Below are positions 15,201-25,400 of a DNA stretch of 64,000 nucleotides, piece by piece (position 1 is the first letter of the stretch; the number at the start of each line of letters is the position of its first letter). A program made the translations under genes and the position numbers. The notes beneath the pieces are model-generated. The model made no database searches. It worked only from the letters and a program-made list of their open reading frames with translations, and was not told the origin of the DNA. The DNA comes from UBA5429 sp942493315 (GTDB lineage Bacteria > Bacteroidota > Bacteroidia > Bacteroidales > WCHB1-69), in assembly GCA_942493315.1 (NCBI GenBank), contig OW818690.1, forward strand, positions 2,232,001 to 2,296,000, in the 5' to 3' direction.

Positions 15201-17449
15201 ACAGTTAATGAAAAGTGAAAAATGGAATTACAATCTGTAGAGTCAATGGGAACTGAAATAGAATCATTATTTGTAGGAGTAACATGTGTCCCCGTCCATT
15301 CAAAGTAATAATCCGGGGTCCCACCCTGAGTTATGGCATAAACATTAATTGTGGATTCATTTAACAAATTACTTGTAGAGGGTAAAATAATATTGGTGGT
15401 TGGATGTTCTTTTACATCTAAAACGAATGAAGCTGTGGTTGAACAACCGTTTGATTCACCAATAACGATGAAAGTTGTGGGGGTTGGTGCTGAAATTAAT
15501 TGAGTTTCTCCTGTATCGAGTAATGAGGGCCAATAATAGTTTGTAGCTCCTAAAGCTGTTACAAACAAAGAATCTCCTGCACACACATAAGGAGCAGAAG
15601 GGTAAAATGTGACTACAGGATAAGGATATACCACTACCTGGGTTGTTGCTGTATCAACAATAAATGAATTTAGAGTTACGATGACGGAATATTCTCCAAT
15701 ATTTGATGCTGATGCATTAAGAATAATAGGATCTTGAGATGTTGAACTAAACCCATTGGGACCTGACCATTGAAATGTAGCATTTGCGGGAGCAAAATTG
15801 GAATGTAAAAAGAGGGTGTCTCCTTCACAGATTGGCCCATCATTTGATGCTAAAGCAATTAAAGAACAATCAGTTGTCGATTCAGTAAATTGAGAGACAG
15901 TATTAAAAGAAATGGTTCCTAATGTACCTCCTTTATTGATTAATAAGAGAAGATAATAAGTGTTTGGCTGAGCATTCGGAATAAAACAGTATTCTGTGGA
16001 TAAACCTGAATTACTGCAATCTATGAGATTATTTATAGGATACGAACCCATATCATTAGTATGATCCCCTAATAGAGAGCTAGGATAATGATAACTAGTG
16101 GCTTCAATATATAATTCATTTTCACCACAACAGAATCTTCTCAAAAAGTCAATTTGGTTTTCTCCATAAAATGGACCCCAGCAAGCAAAGTCAACATCAG
16201 CACCAGCACCATCCTGGTGAATTTTTAACAACATATCTCCAGGTTGATCAATTTTAAAATAATACCAGGTTGGATTAGGTGTTTGAGATAAACATCCAAT
16301 TTGTCCATTGGAAGCTATTCCCCCAATGGTACTCGAAAAACTGACACCATTGGGGCTGGAATCAGTACAAAATGGAATAGCAGAATATCCTGTTAATGTA
16401 TTGGTATCAGGAATACAGGGAGATTCATAATTTAAAAGATTAGGAGAACAAGGTTTGCATAAAATATGAGCTAACCACCCTGATCCAGAAATGGTGTTAT
16501 CACTTTTAAATCGGAAAGTTATTGAGTGTGTAAACATGGTCATTGAAGGTGGTGTTGTTGAGTCAGTGTAGCACCCAATTAATGAATTAAAAATGGTTGG
16601 TCCATCATAAATCCATAAACTATCCCCTTGACCTAATGAAAATTCAATAAATTGCATGTTTAAAACATCGGATTCTAATGGATCTGAATGGATTGTTTGA
16701 GTATATTCAACATTATTGGTATAATTATTTAGTCCACCCGGATCTGAATATAATAAATCACAACTATTTAAAGTAGTATTGGTCATAGGTGTAGGGTTGC
16801 AAAAGTGAAAAACAATATTGTTTCTATTCGTACTTTTGATACCCGGGGAAGGGGATTGAATGGTTTGATTTGTGTTACTTGAAACTGTTAAAGAACGCTC
16901 ATTTAATGTGTTATGATTTTGAAAATTGCCACCAAGAATATTGGTAAATCCGGAATTATCATCAATGGCGATCACTAAATTTTGAGTATTATTATATTCA
17001 AATGGTGTGTCAAAATAGATGGTAACCCAGTTTGAATCAGTGAAATTTACTGTCCCATAATAAACCAGATTCAATTGAGAAGCAGGAACCCAATCAAAAT
17101 TAAACGCAAAAAATGATTTGTTTGTATGTCCAATATAAACACTTAACATTCTGTTAATGTTTTCTGAAGAGGCATAAAAAAAGGAAATAGAACAAATTTT
17201 TCCACTTTGATTGATCTCATTTTGATAATATATTTGCTGAGAATAGTTGTACCAGTTTGCTGATGAAAAAGGTAAAGAATTTGAGGTTGTAGAGCTGGTA
17301 CCAATAGCAATATCCTGCGCTTTCCCGGAAAAAGGAAATGAAAAGAAAAAAGTGAACATGATTATAAAAAACAAGATTAAACAGTGCTTAGAAACTGAAT
17401 AATGTTGTTTTTTTTCAAATAAACCATCTAAAGTATATATTTTTTTCAT
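12260..17449 (-). CDS. Giant T9SS-secreted adhesin (CUB, HYR, SprB repeats, PKD, gliding C-terminal domain)
   Basis: The 1729-residue protein starts with a long signal peptide (hydrophobic core about 24-44, ending SGKAQ). It continues with an N-terminal module shared with its two neighbours, a CUB-like domain (about 229-334, CDLLYSDPGGLNNY to HILC), a Cys-rich module (VDFACWGPFYGENQ, FCCGENELY) and an Ig-like domain (GPICEGDTLFLHSN). Two HYR-like domains (SDPCGNSN-type motifs) and about seven SprB-type repeats (GGxxPYxYxWN..AGxYxVTVTD) follow, then a PKD domain (WTWSFGDFG). It ends in the gliding-motility-associated C-terminal sorting domain (IFIPNSFSPNEDGVNDIFMP to GSVTVIK). It is expected to be exported by T9SS and anchored at the surface. 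The spacing to the upstream paralogue is 22 bases, so the two are probably co-transcribed. Confidence 0.9.
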   Translation of the reverse strand: MKKIYTLDGLFEKKQHYSVSKHCLILFFIIMFTFFFSFPFSGKAQDIAIGTSSTTSNSLPFSSANWYNYSQQIYYQNEINQSGKICSISFFYASSENINRMLSVYIGHTNKSFFAFNFDWVPASQLNLVYYGTVNFTDSNWVTIYFDTPFEYNNTQNLVIAIDDNSGFTNILGGNFQNHNTLNERSLTVSSNTNQTIQSPSPGIKSTNRNNIVFHFCNPTPMTNTTLNSCDLLYSDPGGLNNYTNNVEYTQTIHSDPLESDVLNMQFIEFSLGQGDSLWIYDGPTIFNSLIGCYTDSTTPPSMTMFTHSITFRFKSDNTISGSGWLAHILCKPCSPNLLNYESPCIPDTNTLTGYSAIPFCTDSSPNGVSFSSTIGGIASNGQIGCLSQTPNPTWYYFKIDQPGDMLLKIHQDGAGADVDFACWGPFYGENQIDFLRRFCCGENELYIEATSYHYPSSLLGDHTNDMGSYPINNLIDCSNSGLSTEYCFIPNAQPNTYYLLLLINKGGTLGTISFNTVSQFTESTTDCSLIALASNDGPICEGDTLFLHSNFAPANATFQWSGPNGFSSTSQDPIILNASASNIGEYSVIVTLNSFIVDTATTQVVVYPYPVVTFYPSAPYVCAGDSLFVTALGATNYYWPSLLDTGETQLISAPTPTTFIVIGESNGCSTTASFVLDVKEHPTTNIILPSTSNLLNESTINVYAITQGGTPDYYFEWTGTHVTPTNNDSISVPIDSTDCNSIFHFSLTVFDTYGCRATDHDSIVLYDTVAPIFLNTPFPFQLAELNNGQFIIPDLTNLITANISDNIWSVDRIQISQSPSSETVITNNTTVTVTITDPCGNSNTITIQVIIPLTSEITLITPVVCNGFNTGMAVVQGFGGVQPYSYSWNTNPIQNNDTVFNLIAGTYIVTVTDFMNQTVIDTLILNQPPSLLLSITGNTSVCFGDSTATITVHALGGLLPYEFEWNISVYDSTLTNIPSGFYSVMVSDAQGCWDTTSVIISNYDQPSINLTPNANNVCPNFGIVTTTATISGGLAPYNSFWDCHGSIIYNLPQLSILIDSTNCNYTDTLIFQVVDAHGCIARDSTFIHVIDTTNPTFTTLPFPIQYAVYNNPNYQIPNFQNLILNNISDNCWNPSQITITQTPAANTIINSTTYVNVTITDPCGNSNSTFIRVLIPLRGSITDTTHVACYGGNTGSATVTATGGLLPYSYHWSTTPIQTNNIANNLTAGNYTVTITDSLGVTAICSVIIRQPLILSASISGTSVLCNGGSTGSATLTVSGGTTPYQFLWNGGTTTQNRTNLSAGSYSVTVTDNKGCTKTATVSITQPTAINPITTSHNAHCNENNGLVTISTTGGVSSYQYLWNNTIQNDTISGLSPGIYSCTITDANNCTKIISDTIFETPILTVDQVNNSPETCSQMNGSIEILVSEGSTPYQYTWSSGTSNTNINDNLSAGIYSVTVTDQDGCSITSEMTIQNLNIQLSVLSTTPSTCGDNNGTVTIEVVSDFPDYTFDWGPIIHFNNNSATQLAGGDYSVIVNTGNCIATLDFTIDEIPGPDACFEIEYPYGNGINIPITFKNCTENSENWTWSFGDFGTSNSENPTHKYSSEGEFIVTLVASNEFGCKDSVSKIITIIGDTDIFIPNSFSPNEDGVNDIFMPVMREVNSKGYSLKIFNRWGEVIFVTFNIEQGWDGKINGVPVEMGSAFSYIIYYENLNGRKMMKKGSVTVIK

Positions 17450-17471
17450 AGTTAATGTAGAATAAAAACAG

Positions 17472-20400
17472 TTATCTGATTATATTAATAGACCCGATTT
17501 TTTTAAATTGTTGCCCGAAAAGATTCTCATAAAGAATAATATAGGAATAAGTGCCTGCCGGAGCCGCCTGACCTTTGTAGTTACCATCCCATCCTAATAG
17601 AATTTCGTTAGAGTAGAAAATTTCTTCTCCCCAACGATTGAATATTTTTAAAGAATAACCATCTTCCCTTACAAAAGAGCATTCCGGTTTGAAAATATCA
17701 TTTAATCCATCATTGTTGGGGGTGAATGAGTTTGGAATATAGATAATGGAAACTTCATTAACAATTACCGATTTCTTTACAGAATCAACACAATCATAAT
17801 CGTTAGAAGCAATTAATGTGATCTCTTTTACTCCCGATTCATTGTAAAAATGGGAAGGATTTTGATTAGAACTTGATATGCCATCACCAAATTCCCAGTG
17901 GTAATGAGTTGCATATTGTGAACAATTAGTAGACAGAAAAGATTGGTTAATTAATAATACATCACTTGAAGTTTCAAAACAAGCAATCGGTTTATGTATT
18001 TCATTTATTATAAAATATAATGTATCAAAACAATCCAGATCTTTGATCGTAACATGGTAATTTCCCGGAGATAAATTAAATGCAAAGTTATCTGTAAAAT
18101 CATTGATATCAAACCAAATATAATTGTATAAACCGGTTCCCCCCTCAACGCGAATAGTCGCAGTCCCATTGTCTCTATCGCAAATTGAGGGGGAGATTTG
18201 ATCTATAAATGATTGAATATCAAAGAAATCAACAAAAATACCGGTTGTATCTATACATTGATTTTGATCTGTGACGGTTATATTATAATATCCTGTTTTT
18301 AAATTGGTTAAAGAAGAACCACTAGTTATACCATTATTCCAAACATAGTTATAGGGTGGTGTACCATTTTGAATAGTAACCTGTATAGAACCATTTTTTA
18401 ATCCACACGATTCTAAAATCGAAGTTATTGTATCAATATTCATTGGATTAACGATCATTATTGTGTCGGTTTTAGTTTTGGTACATCCATTAAAATCTGT
18501 AACTGTACAACTATAAATGCCTGTTCCAAGATTTGAAATGGAAGAAGTTGTTGCTCCCGAATTCCAAATGTATGTATACGGAGTTATTCCCCCAAATGTT
18601 ACGATTTGAATTTCACCTGTTCCGGATTGACATATTCCGGTTGTTACTGTTGATTGTAATGTTAGAGTAGTGGGTTGATTTACGGTAATTTGATTTGTTG
18701 AAGTGCAACTATGTGCATCTGTTACGGTTACCAAATAATTTCCTGATGATAGATTATTGATTGAAATTGTTGTTGCCCCATTGTTCCAAAGATAAGTGTA
18801 ACCCGGAGTTCCTCCGTTTGCTGTTACTTGAGTACTTCCATTGTTTTGACCATAACACAAAACAGGAGTAGCAGAAATCAAAGAACTGAGGATAGGGGGT
18901 TGCGTAATCGCAATAGAAACCTGATAAACTGTTCCTAAAGAATCGGTTATTGTAACAGTATAGTTTCCGGCTGCAAGTTGACTGGCTGTTGCATTATTTT
19001 GTATTGGAGAGGTGTTCCAGATGTATGAGTAAGGTGGAATTCCACCATAAGGGGTTACAGTTGCAGATCCATTATTTTGACCATTACAATTTACATTTTG
19101 TGAATTGCTCATAACTCCATGTAAAGGAAGAATCAATCTGATATAAGTAGTTCGTGCATTTCCACATGGATCAGTGATTGTTACCTCTAAATAGGTGGAT
19201 GTGGTTATAGTGGAGCCAGCTATTATAGATTGAGTATAAGTGAGTTGGCTATTAGGCCAACAATTGTCTGAACTATTTGCTATTACCAATGTGGAAAAAT
19301 TAGGAACGGTATAATTGGGAAATGTTCCTGCAGCAACCTGAATTCCAAATGGAAGTGTGGTAAATTGCGGTGGAATAGTATCAATAATAGTGAAAAAAGT
19401 AGTGTCAGATGAGATACATCCCATTTGGTCTGTAACTGAAACGATAGGTTGATAAGACTCATTACAATCGGTTGATGAGATAATGACCAGATTTGAATCG
19501 GTTACACTATTTGAAATTCCATTGCCGGACCAGGAATACTGATAGGGAGGAACACCTCCTAAAGTATTGGTATGGAGTGTTATATTCCCATTATTAGGAC
19601 AAAAAGAAGTGGCTATTGGGGCTAAAGTTGTCGTAAATAGAGTAGGTTGTGTGATTTGAACAGAGGTTGTGCCTATCGTACCCAATGAATCTGTTACAAC
19701 AATTTGATAATTAGCTGCTCCTAAATTGGAGGCAGTTGCAGTTGTTTGTGATGGTGTTGTGTTCCATACTATGGAATATGGAGTAATTCCACCTGAAATA
19801 GATACAGTTGCTGACCCATTATTGCCATTATAGCATGAAACATTGACAGAATCAGAAATAGATATTCGTAATGGTAAAATCACCCGAATATAAGTTGTTT
19901 TGGTATTTCCACATGGGTCGGATACTGATATAGCTACATAAGTGTTGGTTGAAATGGAACTGCCTGCTGCCGGAATCTGGGTATACGTTAATAGATTATC
20001 TGGATAGCAATTGTCAGAACAAACATTCATCACTAAATTATTAAAATCGGGAATGGAGTAATTGGGAAATGTTCCACTTGCCGTTTGAATTGGAAATGGC
20101 AAAGGTGAAATCAAAGGAGGAGTTGTATCCATTACCTGATAACGTGCTGTATCTTTATGAAAACATCCATATTGATCGGTTGCCGTTACAATGGCAGTGT
20201 ACAGGGTATTACAGTTTGAAGGATTTATGGTGATATGAGTATTATTATTGTTTAAATTGGAGATATTCGTTCCTGCCCAGTTATATGAATATGTCCCTCC
20301 ACCGCCGGTTGTAATGGTTGACACAGGAATAGTGTTGCTATTTGGACAATAGTTAGATGCCGGTGTTGTTAATTGTGTGTAAGGAATTCCTCTAACGGTA

Positions 20401-22388
20401 ATAGTAATCATAGCAGTGTCTGTACATCCTGCCGTAGTTCCGGTTACCGTGTATGTAGTTGTGATATTGGGAGTTATTGTTTTTGAAATGCCGGTTCCCA
20501 ATCCATTACTCCAAATATAATTTATTGCACCTGAGGCTGTTAATGTAGTATTGGCTCCCTGACAAATGGCGATTGATGTTGCTGAAAGATTCACATTGGG
20601 AACTGGGTTTACCAATACACTTGTTGTTGCTGGTGGTGAAGTTTGGCTGTTTACTGTCATCACTAAGGTATAAACACCAGAATTTAAAGATGTTGCATTT
20701 GAAATGATTGGATTGGGTAAATTGGAAGTAAAGCCATTGGGTCCTGTCCAGGAATAAATGGCATTAGCCTGTGGATTATTACAGGTCAACTGAATGTTTC
20801 CACCACTACATAAGGGTCCGTTATTGGAAACTTGTGCTAATAGTGAACAATCAGTCGTTGCTGTGGTGTATTCAGACACTGTATTAAAGGTGATTGTTCC
20901 GGAATTTAAACTGTAATTTGTTATAAGTAAAATATAAAATTGCCCACTTTGAGCATTTGGAATAAAACACCATTCAGTTGAATTTGGAGCCCAACTACAA
21001 TCGATGAGATTGTTAATAGGATATCCACCCATATTATTGGTATGATTTCCATTAGTTGGAACATGTGTATTCCCGGAAGCCCGATACAAATCATACTCAC
21101 CACAGCACAAACGATGCATAAAATCAGCCTGATTTAAAGCATAAAAGGGTCCCCAACAAGCAAAGTCAACATCAATTGGAATACCTAAATTTGATGTTTG
21201 TGAAATATTGATTAACATATTGCCCGGTGTATTGATTTGCATAAAGTACCAGGCAGGTCTTGGAACTGATGTTAAACAACCAACAGGAGTTGTTAAAAAA
21301 ACATTCCCATTTCCACTGGTAGCAGAAGGAAAAGTTACTCCGTAAGGATTTACATCAGTACAAAAAGGGGAAGCGGCATAACCGGTGCTGTTTTGAGCAT
21401 TAGGTTGACATGGAGAACCACTTGAAATACTTACAGGATCACATGAAGAACAATAGATTCTTGCTAACCATCCTGAAGCGGAGTTGATATTATCAGATTT
21501 GAATCTAAACGTTAAGGATGTACCCGATCCACTATATTGAAATGGATACGTTATATTCGTGTAAAAACCAATTAATGGAGACAATGTTGATGGGCCATTA
21601 TAAATCCATAACGTATCTCCTGATCCAATGGAAAGTTCCAAAAAATCAACTACTAAATTTGTATTTGGTAATGTAGAAGCAGTTATGGTTTGCGTATAGT
21701 TATTATTTGAGCTATAATTATTTAATCCACCCGGATCACTGTATAAAATTTCACATCCTGAAATCGGAGTACTGGTCATTATTGTTGGAGAACAAAAATG
21801 CATTTTAACATTGTTTCTGTTATCTGAAATGGTTCCACTCGGAGGTAATGTGATGGTTGGATTAATAGTAGAACTATTAAAATATAATGTTTTATTTGAG
21901 GCAGTTGAATATTGAAATGAAGTTGAGGCTTCAATGATTTGAGTATTATCATCTATAGCAATCACTAAATTTTGAGTTCCATTATAAATAAAGGGTACGT
22001 CAAATGGGATGTATACCCAATTGTTGTCAGCAAGAGGCACAATTCCTGAAAAAACCTGAGTAAGTGAACTACCAGGTATCCAATTATTTACTGAAGAAAA
22101 TGTGGTTTGTGTTGTATGACCTAAATAAATTTTTATCGATCTGGAGAAGGTATTGTTTGATGTTGTTCGGAAAGAGATACCACAAATTGCTCCACCTTGA
22201 GTAATTTCAGTATTGGTAAAAATTTGTTGGGAATAGGAGTAGTTTACATCTGTTTTTGTGGGAAGATTAGTTGTAGTCAATGTTGCATTTCCAATTGTGA
22301 TTATTTGCGCAAATGTTTTACCCTGCATCAGATATAAAAACCCGAGCAGAGTTAGCATTGTTTCTGCAAAACGTAACAATTTTTTCAC
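17472..22388 (-). CDS. Giant T9SS-secreted adhesin, second paralogue
   Basis: The 1638-residue protein has a signal peptide (1-28, ending TFAQ) and the same plan as its neighbours: N-terminal module with YSYSQQIFTNTEITQGG, CUB-like domain (ILYSDPGGLNNYSSNN onward), Cys-rich module (VDFACWGPFYALNQ, RLCCGEYDLY), Ig-like domains, two HYR-like domains, six or seven SprB-type repeats, PKD (HWEFGDGISSSNQNPSHFY) and the gliding C-terminal domain (YIPNSFTPNNDGLNDIFKP). The start is GTG at 22388, followed by a lysine-led signal peptide, with a TATATTTG box 16 bases upstream. Tandem duplication with the flanking genes is clear from shared phrases along most of the length. Confidence 0.9.
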   Translation of the reverse strand: MKKLLRFAETMLTLLGFLYLMQGKTFAQIITIGNATLTTTNLPTKTDVNYSYSQQIFTNTEITQGGAICGISFRTTSNNTFSRSIKIYLGHTTQTTFSSVNNWIPGSSLTQVFSGIVPLADNNWVYIPFDVPFIYNGTQNLVIAIDDNTQIIEASTSFQYSTASNKTLYFNSSTINPTITLPPSGTISDNRNNVKMHFCSPTIMTSTPISGCEILYSDPGGLNNYSSNNNYTQTITASTLPNTNLVVDFLELSIGSGDTLWIYNGPSTLSPLIGFYTNITYPFQYSGSGTSLTFRFKSDNINSASGWLARIYCSSCDPVSISSGSPCQPNAQNSTGYAASPFCTDVNPYGVTFPSATSGNGNVFLTTPVGCLTSVPRPAWYFMQINTPGNMLINISQTSNLGIPIDVDFACWGPFYALNQADFMHRLCCGEYDLYRASGNTHVPTNGNHTNNMGGYPINNLIDCSWAPNSTEWCFIPNAQSGQFYILLITNYSLNSGTITFNTVSEYTTATTDCSLLAQVSNNGPLCSGGNIQLTCNNPQANAIYSWTGPNGFTSNLPNPIISNATSLNSGVYTLVMTVNSQTSPPATTSVLVNPVPNVNLSATSIAICQGANTTLTASGAINYIWSNGLGTGISKTITPNITTTYTVTGTTAGCTDTAMITITVRGIPYTQLTTPASNYCPNSNTIPVSTITTGGGGTYSYNWAGTNISNLNNNNTHITINPSNCNTLYTAIVTATDQYGCFHKDTARYQVMDTTPPLISPLPFPIQTASGTFPNYSIPDFNNLVMNVCSDNCYPDNLLTYTQIPAAGSSISTNTYVAISVSDPCGNTKTTYIRVILPLRISISDSVNVSCYNGNNGSATVSISGGITPYSIVWNTTPSQTTATASNLGAANYQIVVTDSLGTIGTTSVQITQPTLFTTTLAPIATSFCPNNGNITLHTNTLGGVPPYQYSWSGNGISNSVTDSNLVIISSTDCNESYQPIVSVTDQMGCISSDTTFFTIIDTIPPQFTTLPFGIQVAAGTFPNYTVPNFSTLVIANSSDNCWPNSQLTYTQSIIAGSTITTSTYLEVTITDPCGNARTTYIRLILPLHGVMSNSQNVNCNGQNNGSATVTPYGGIPPYSYIWNTSPIQNNATASQLAAGNYTVTITDSLGTVYQVSIAITQPPILSSLISATPVLCYGQNNGSTQVTANGGTPGYTYLWNNGATTISINNLSSGNYLVTVTDAHSCTSTNQITVNQPTTLTLQSTVTTGICQSGTGEIQIVTFGGITPYTYIWNSGATTSSISNLGTGIYSCTVTDFNGCTKTKTDTIMIVNPMNIDTITSILESCGLKNGSIQVTIQNGTPPYNYVWNNGITSGSSLTNLKTGYYNITVTDQNQCIDTTGIFVDFFDIQSFIDQISPSICDRDNGTATIRVEGGTGLYNYIWFDINDFTDNFAFNLSPGNYHVTIKDLDCFDTLYFIINEIHKPIACFETSSDVLLINQSFLSTNCSQYATHYHWEFGDGISSSNQNPSHFYNESGVKEITLIASNDYDCVDSVKKSVIVNEVSIIYIPNSFTPNNDGLNDIFKPECSFVREDGYSLKIFNRWGEEIFYSNEILLGWDGNYKGQAAPAGTYSYIILYENLFGQQFKKIGSINIIR

Positions 22389-22403
22389 TACAATTTATTT
22401 GAG

Positions 22404-22411
22404 CAAATATA
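22404..22411 (-). promoter_or_regulatory. -7 box (TATATTTG) for the second and first adhesin genes
   Basis: The minus strand reads TATATTTG in the 70-base gap between the second and third adhesin genes, 16 bases before the GTG start. It can drive both downstream paralogues. Confidence 0.65.
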
Positions 22412-22458
22412 TATAAAAATATAACTATATTGTACTCATTGTTGAAAGAAAAGTTACA

Positions 22459-25400
22459 TTATCTAAGTAATTGAATGACACCGGTTTTACGAAATAGCTG
22501 TCCAAAAATGTTTTCGTATATTATGATATAGGAATAGCTCCCTTGTGGTGCATCTATTGTCCCGATTTTTCCATTCCAACCTTCATCTTTCAGATATGAA
22601 GTAAATATTTCTTGCCCCCAACGATTAAAAATTTTCATAGAAAATCCTTTTTCATGTACAAAATAACAAACCGGAATAAAAATATCATTGAGACCATCCC
22701 CATTTGGAGTAAATGAATTGGGAATAAATATTGAAGAAATTTCGTGAACTACAATAGGTCGCGTAATTGAATCAATACAATCATATTCGTTATGGGCAAT
22801 TAAAGTGATCCATTTGGTTCCCGATTCTCCATATAAATGAGAAGGGTTTGTATAGGTTGAAGTGGATCCATCTCCAAAATTCCAACGATAATCTGAAGCG
22901 AATTGAGAACAATTTTGTAGTAAAAATGATTGATTAATTAAAACACCAGCACTATTGGAAAATTCAAAACAAGCTATGGGTTTGTTTATTTCTTGAATTA
23001 TAAAATGTATCGTATCAGTACACTCTTGATCTTGTATGGTAACAACGTACGATCCGGGAGGTAAATTAAAAGCAAAACGATCAATAAAATCATCAATATT
23101 ATACCAGTTAAAATTGTAATTTCCACTTCCTCCTTCAATTTTTAACAAAAGGGATCCATTATTCTGTCCACAAATAGAGGGTTTATTTATTTCAATAGTA
23201 GATTGAATGTCAAACAGATCTACATAAACACTTACTGTGTCATAACATAAATTTTGATCTGTTACAGTAATGTAATAATATCCTGATTCTAAATTATTGA
23301 GTCCGATACCGGTTTCATTTTCATTTTCCCAATAGTAGGTAAATGGAGGTGTCCCATTTTGAACATCTAATTGTATAGATCCATTGGCTTGATTACATGT
23401 TTCTCTGCTCGCAGAAATAGAATCGATAAATAATCCCTGATTTGCAATAACGGTATCACTTATTGTTTGAGTACAACCATTGTGATCAGTAACTGTACAA
23501 GTATAATGACCAGAAATTAAATCAGTTATACTAATTGTTGTATCACCAGTATTCCATAAAAATGAATATTGAGGAGTTCCACCGGTAACATTAATTTGAT
23601 ATGATCCGCCATCTGATTGACAATAATTATTAGTAATATTAGATACTAACATAAGAGCAGATGGTTCATTTATGGTAAAAAAAGTTGTTGTGGAATTTCC
23701 TAATGAATCAGTTATATTTACATGATAATTCCCCTCAGATAATTGGGTCGCTGTAGTTCCATTTTGTACAGGAGAAGTGATCCATTGAATGGAATAGGGA
23801 GGAATACCTCCATTCACATTAACTGTTGCTGATCCATTATTTTCACCATTACAATTTACATGGATTATATTGGTTATTGATCCATATAAAGGCATAATGA
23901 GCCTTATTATGATGGATTTTGTATTTCCACAGGGATCAGAAACAGTAACCTGAACATAAGTTTGATTTGTGATAGTTGAACCTGCTTCAGGAATTTGAGA
24001 ATAAGATAACTGACTATTTGAAAAGCAGTTATCAATACAATTAGAAAATACTAAAGCGGAAAAATTGGGAACAGTATAGTTAGGAAACGAACCCGTTGCT
24101 GTTTGAATTGAAAATGGATAGTTAATAATTAAGGGGGCTATTGTATCTTTAACGATATATCTTGCTGTATCTTTATCAAAACAACCATATTGATCAGTTG
24201 CGGTTACATATACGGTGTATTTGGTATTACAACTATCCGGATTGACTGTTATGTTTGTATTTGAACTATTGACATTCGAAATTCCTAAACCAGACCATTG
24301 ATACGAGTATGTTCCACCTCCCCCTGTGGTAGAAGTTGAAATGGGAATGGTCCCAATATTGGGACAAAAGGTAGGATTAGGATTTGTAATTTGGGTTACA
24401 GGTTTTTGAACTATTGAAATGGTAAAAGTTGCGGTATCTGTACATCCATTTTGGGTTCCGGTAACCATATATGTTGTTGTGATATTGGGTGTTACTAATT
24501 TGGAGGATCCATTCCCTAACCCATTATTCCAGATGTAACTTGTTCCACCGGATGCTGTTATAGTACAACTATTTCCATAACAAACTTCAGGTGTTGTAGA
24601 ACTTAATGTAATATCCGGATTGGGATTTACGATTACAGTTGTTGAGGCAGGTTGAGATACGACATTATTTACAGTCATTAGAAGTGTATAAACACCACTA
24701 TTAGATATTGCTATATTCGAAATTATGGGGTTAGGAAGCGTTGATGTAAAACCATTTGGACCAGTCCATGAATAGGAAGCATTTGGTTGGGGGTTATTAC
24801 ATATTAGTTGCAAAGTGGATCCTGCACAAAGTGGTCCATTATTGGAAACCTGAGCTAATAATGAACAATCCGTAGTTGCTGTCGTATAAGGTGCAACTGT
24901 GTTAAAACTGATGGTCCCTTGTCCACCATTGAAATTAGTTATCAATAATATATAAAATTGATTAATTTGAGCATTGGGGATATAACACCATTCTGTATTG
25001 TCCATTTCATAACTGCAATCTATTAAATTATTTACAGGATATCCACCCATATTATTTGTATGAATCCCATTTGGAGGTCTATGAGAAATTCCGGACTCCG
25101 CATAAAGATCGTATTCACCACAACATAATCTTTGAAGAAAGTCGAATTGACTAAATGCGAAAAATGGTCCCCAACAGGCAAAATCAACATCAATACCGGA
25201 ACCTGTTGTTGAAGTTTGTACAATATTGATCAACATATTACCGGGTGTATTGATTTGCATAAAATACCACGCAGGTCTTGGTGCCGTACTTAAACAACCC
25301 AAAGGTGCATCTATATATACTTCACCATTGCCTGAAGTGGCTGACGGAAATGTAACTCCATAAGGATTATAGTCTGTACAAAAAGGAATGGCTGCATAAC